From assembly GCA_900754435.1 (NCBI GenBank), contig CAAECT010000211.1, positions 1 through 6,789 on the forward strand: 6,789 nucleotides of DNA. The letters are read 5' to 3'. Made by a program: the position numbers and the translations under genes. The stretch is from an uncultured Collinsella sp. Its GTDB lineage: Bacteria > Actinomycetota > Coriobacteriia > Coriobacteriales > Coriobacteriaceae. Positions 5,916 through 6,789 of this stretch are shown here, piece by piece. The notes beneath the pieces were generated by a model, which searched no databases, had not been told where the DNA came from, and worked only from the letters and a program-made list of their open reading frames with translations. The number at the start of each line of letters is the position of its first letter. Position 1 is the stretch's first letter.

Positions 5916-6353
5916 TGTCCCAAATGTGGCAAGGCACATACCCGCGTCGTTGATTCCCGTATGCAGGAGTCAAATAACACCATTAAGCGCCGTCGCGAAT
6001 GTTGTTCGTGTAACTATCGCTTTACAACGTTTGAGCGATGCGAAGACCCAATCGAGGTCATTAAGTCAGACGGAACCAAGCAGCGGTTCGATCGCAATAA
6101 GCTGCTCGTCGGCTTGATGCGCGCCACCATCAAGCGTGATATCGATACTAAGAAGCTCAATGAGATTATCGACGACATCGAGGTCGAGCTGCGCTCTCGC
6201 ACGCTGACGGCCGTCACGTCCCATGAGTTGGGTGACATGGTGCTCAAGCGCTTGGCCAAGATCGACAAGGTGGCCTACATCCGCTTTGCCTCGGTCTACC
6301 GCGATTTCAAAGACGTCGATGAGTTTCTGCAAGAGCTCGACAAGCTAAGGTGA
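5910..6353 (+). CDS. nrdR: Transcriptional repressor NrdR (ribonucleotide reductase regulator)
   Basis: Zinc-ribbon/ATP-cone repressor that senses dATP/ATP and binds NrdR boxes upstream of ribonucleotide reductase operons. The N-terminal zinc ribbon has ligands C3/C6 (MRCPKC) and C31/C34 (ECCSC), followed by YRFTTFER. An extra Cys32 lies inside the second pair. The ATP-cone spans about residues 49-138, with [16 protein letters not shown] at its start, and the C-terminal part reads [19 protein letters not shown]. Length (147 aa) is slightly short of the usual 150-160 but complete. GAGGAGG (5899-5905) is 4 nt upstream of the ATG, a strong SD at short spacing, inside a conspicuous inverted repeat. 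No NrdR box is evident nearby, so its targets lie elsewhere. It sits between the SOS LysM gene and dut, 4 bp from dut; the lexA/LysM/nrdR order is the same in mycobacteria. Confidence 0.97.
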   Translation: MRCPKCGKAHTRVVDSRMQESNNTIKRRRECCSCNYRFTTFERCEDPIEVIKSDGTKQRFDRNKLLVGLMRATIKRDIDTKKLNEIIDDIEVELRSRTLTAVTSHELGDMVLKRLAKIDKVAYIRFASVYRDFKDVDEFLQELDKLR

Positions 6354-6357
6354 TTCC

Positions 6358-6789
6358 ATGTCCAACATTACCGTCAACATAAAGCGTCTCGACCCCACCG
6401 TCGAGCTTCCCAAATACGCCCATCCCACCGATGCCGGCTTGGATTTGCGCTCCAACGAGGACTGCGTCCTGAAGCCCTTCGAACGTCGTCTGGTCTCTAC
6501 TGGGCTGGCCATCGCCTTGCCCGATGGCTACGCCGGCTTCGTCCAGCCCCGCAGCGGCTTGGCCATCAAGCAGGGCCTGTCTATAGTTAACACGCCGGGC
6601 CTCATCGACGCCCACTACCGAGGAGAACTCAAGGTTATCCTCATCAACCTGGACCCCTCCAACAACATCCAAATCAACAAAGGCGACCGCATAGCCCAAC
6701 TCGTCATCCAAGAAGTCCCCACGGTCAACCTCATAGAGGTAGACGAACTAGACAAAACCGACCGAGGCAACGGAGGCTTCGGCTCCAGC
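6358..6789 (+). CDS. dut: dUTP diphosphatase (dUTPase), 3' partial
   Basis: Hydrolyses dUTP to dUMP and PPi, limiting uracil incorporation and feeding dTMP synthesis. All five trimeric-dUTPase motifs can be read: I DAGLDLRS (25-32), [10 protein letters not shown] (64-71), [19 protein letters not shown] (78-93, with the catalytic Asp84 and Tyr87), [10 protein letters not shown] (109-116), and the start of [10 protein letters not shown] (136-144). The window ends within motif V, so only the last few residues are missing. The ATG has AAGG 7 nt upstream, overlapping the end of nrdR, and a 4-bp gap to the nrdR stop, so the two are surely cotranscribed. Base use differs from its neighbours: in 6591-6789 I count C 71, A 61, G 41, T 26, and codons such as ATA (four), CTA and CGA occur that are scarce in the other genes. 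This could reflect transfer or relaxed codon selection. Confidence 0.96.
   Translation, partial: MSNITVNIKRLDPTVELPKYAHPTDAGLDLRSNEDCVLKPFERRLVSTGLAIALPDGYAGFVQPRSGLAIKQGLSIVNTPGLIDAHYRGELKVILINLDPSNNIQINKGDRIAQLVIQEVPTVNLIEVDELDKTDRGNGGFGSS

Noticed and set aside
5876..5953. Short upstream ORF from the ATG in the left arm of the nrdR inverted repeat (about 25 codons, out of frame with nrdR)
   Set aside because: No Shine-Dalgarno precedes it, and the ATG follows automatically from the inverted copy of the real start.

Overview
The window looks like a piece of core chromosome from a high-G+C Gram-positive bacterium. I read it as probably Actinobacteria, and within that a Coriobacteriia-type organism (Collinsella/Olsenella-like), with moderate confidence. 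Three things point there. The order lexA <-> LysM gene -> nrdR, near hflX and miaA/miaB, is an arrangement I know from Mycobacterium. MiaA carries the DAMQ variant of the DSMQ motif, which is common in actinobacteria. The coding sequence is dense and G+C-rich. The spoVS-miaB proximity is shared with Firmicutes such as Bacillus, which fits a deep-branching lineage. No mobile element, CRISPR array, rRNA or tRNA is visible.

Left part (1-3908, + strand): a tight gene string of spoVS (5' end outside the window), miaB, miaA and hflX. miaB/miaA and miaA/hflX are each joined by a one-base TAATG stop/start overlap. MiaA prenylates A37 of tRNAs reading UNN codons and MiaB then thiomethylates it, so these two are consecutive steps of one pathway. 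HflX is a ribosome-associated GTPase.

Middle (3893-5345): on the minus strand lexA is followed, again through a TAATG overlap, by a DUF1624-type membrane acyltransferase gene. That gene is broken by a shift explained exactly by a 4-bp tandem duplication (GATCGATC, 4249-4256). Its 3' end overlaps the 3' end of hflX by 16 bp, tail to tail. Upstream of lexA lies a divergent control region with two intact GAAC-N4-GTTC LexA boxes and a third degenerate one. One intact box sits inside the spacer of a near-consensus rightward sigma-70-type promoter.

Right part (5406-6789, + strand): that promoter drives a small single-pass membrane LysM protein, which matches the layout of YneA/Rv2719c-type SOS cell-division inhibitors. 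It is followed by nrdR (repressor of ribonucleotide reductase genes) and dut (dUTPase, 3' end outside the window). The grouping suggests an SOS and dNTP-pool module: LexA represses itself and the divergent transcript, and induction would slow division while readthrough could raise NrdR and Dut. A perfect 12-bp inverted repeat spans the nrdR start codon and part of its Shine-Dalgarno sequence, so NrdR translation may be controlled separately.

Most of the window is well-known core genes. The parts worth a second look are the nrdR start hairpin, the LexA-box architecture, the lexA-acyltransferase coupling with its frameshift, the extra cysteines in MiaB, and the altered base composition of dut.
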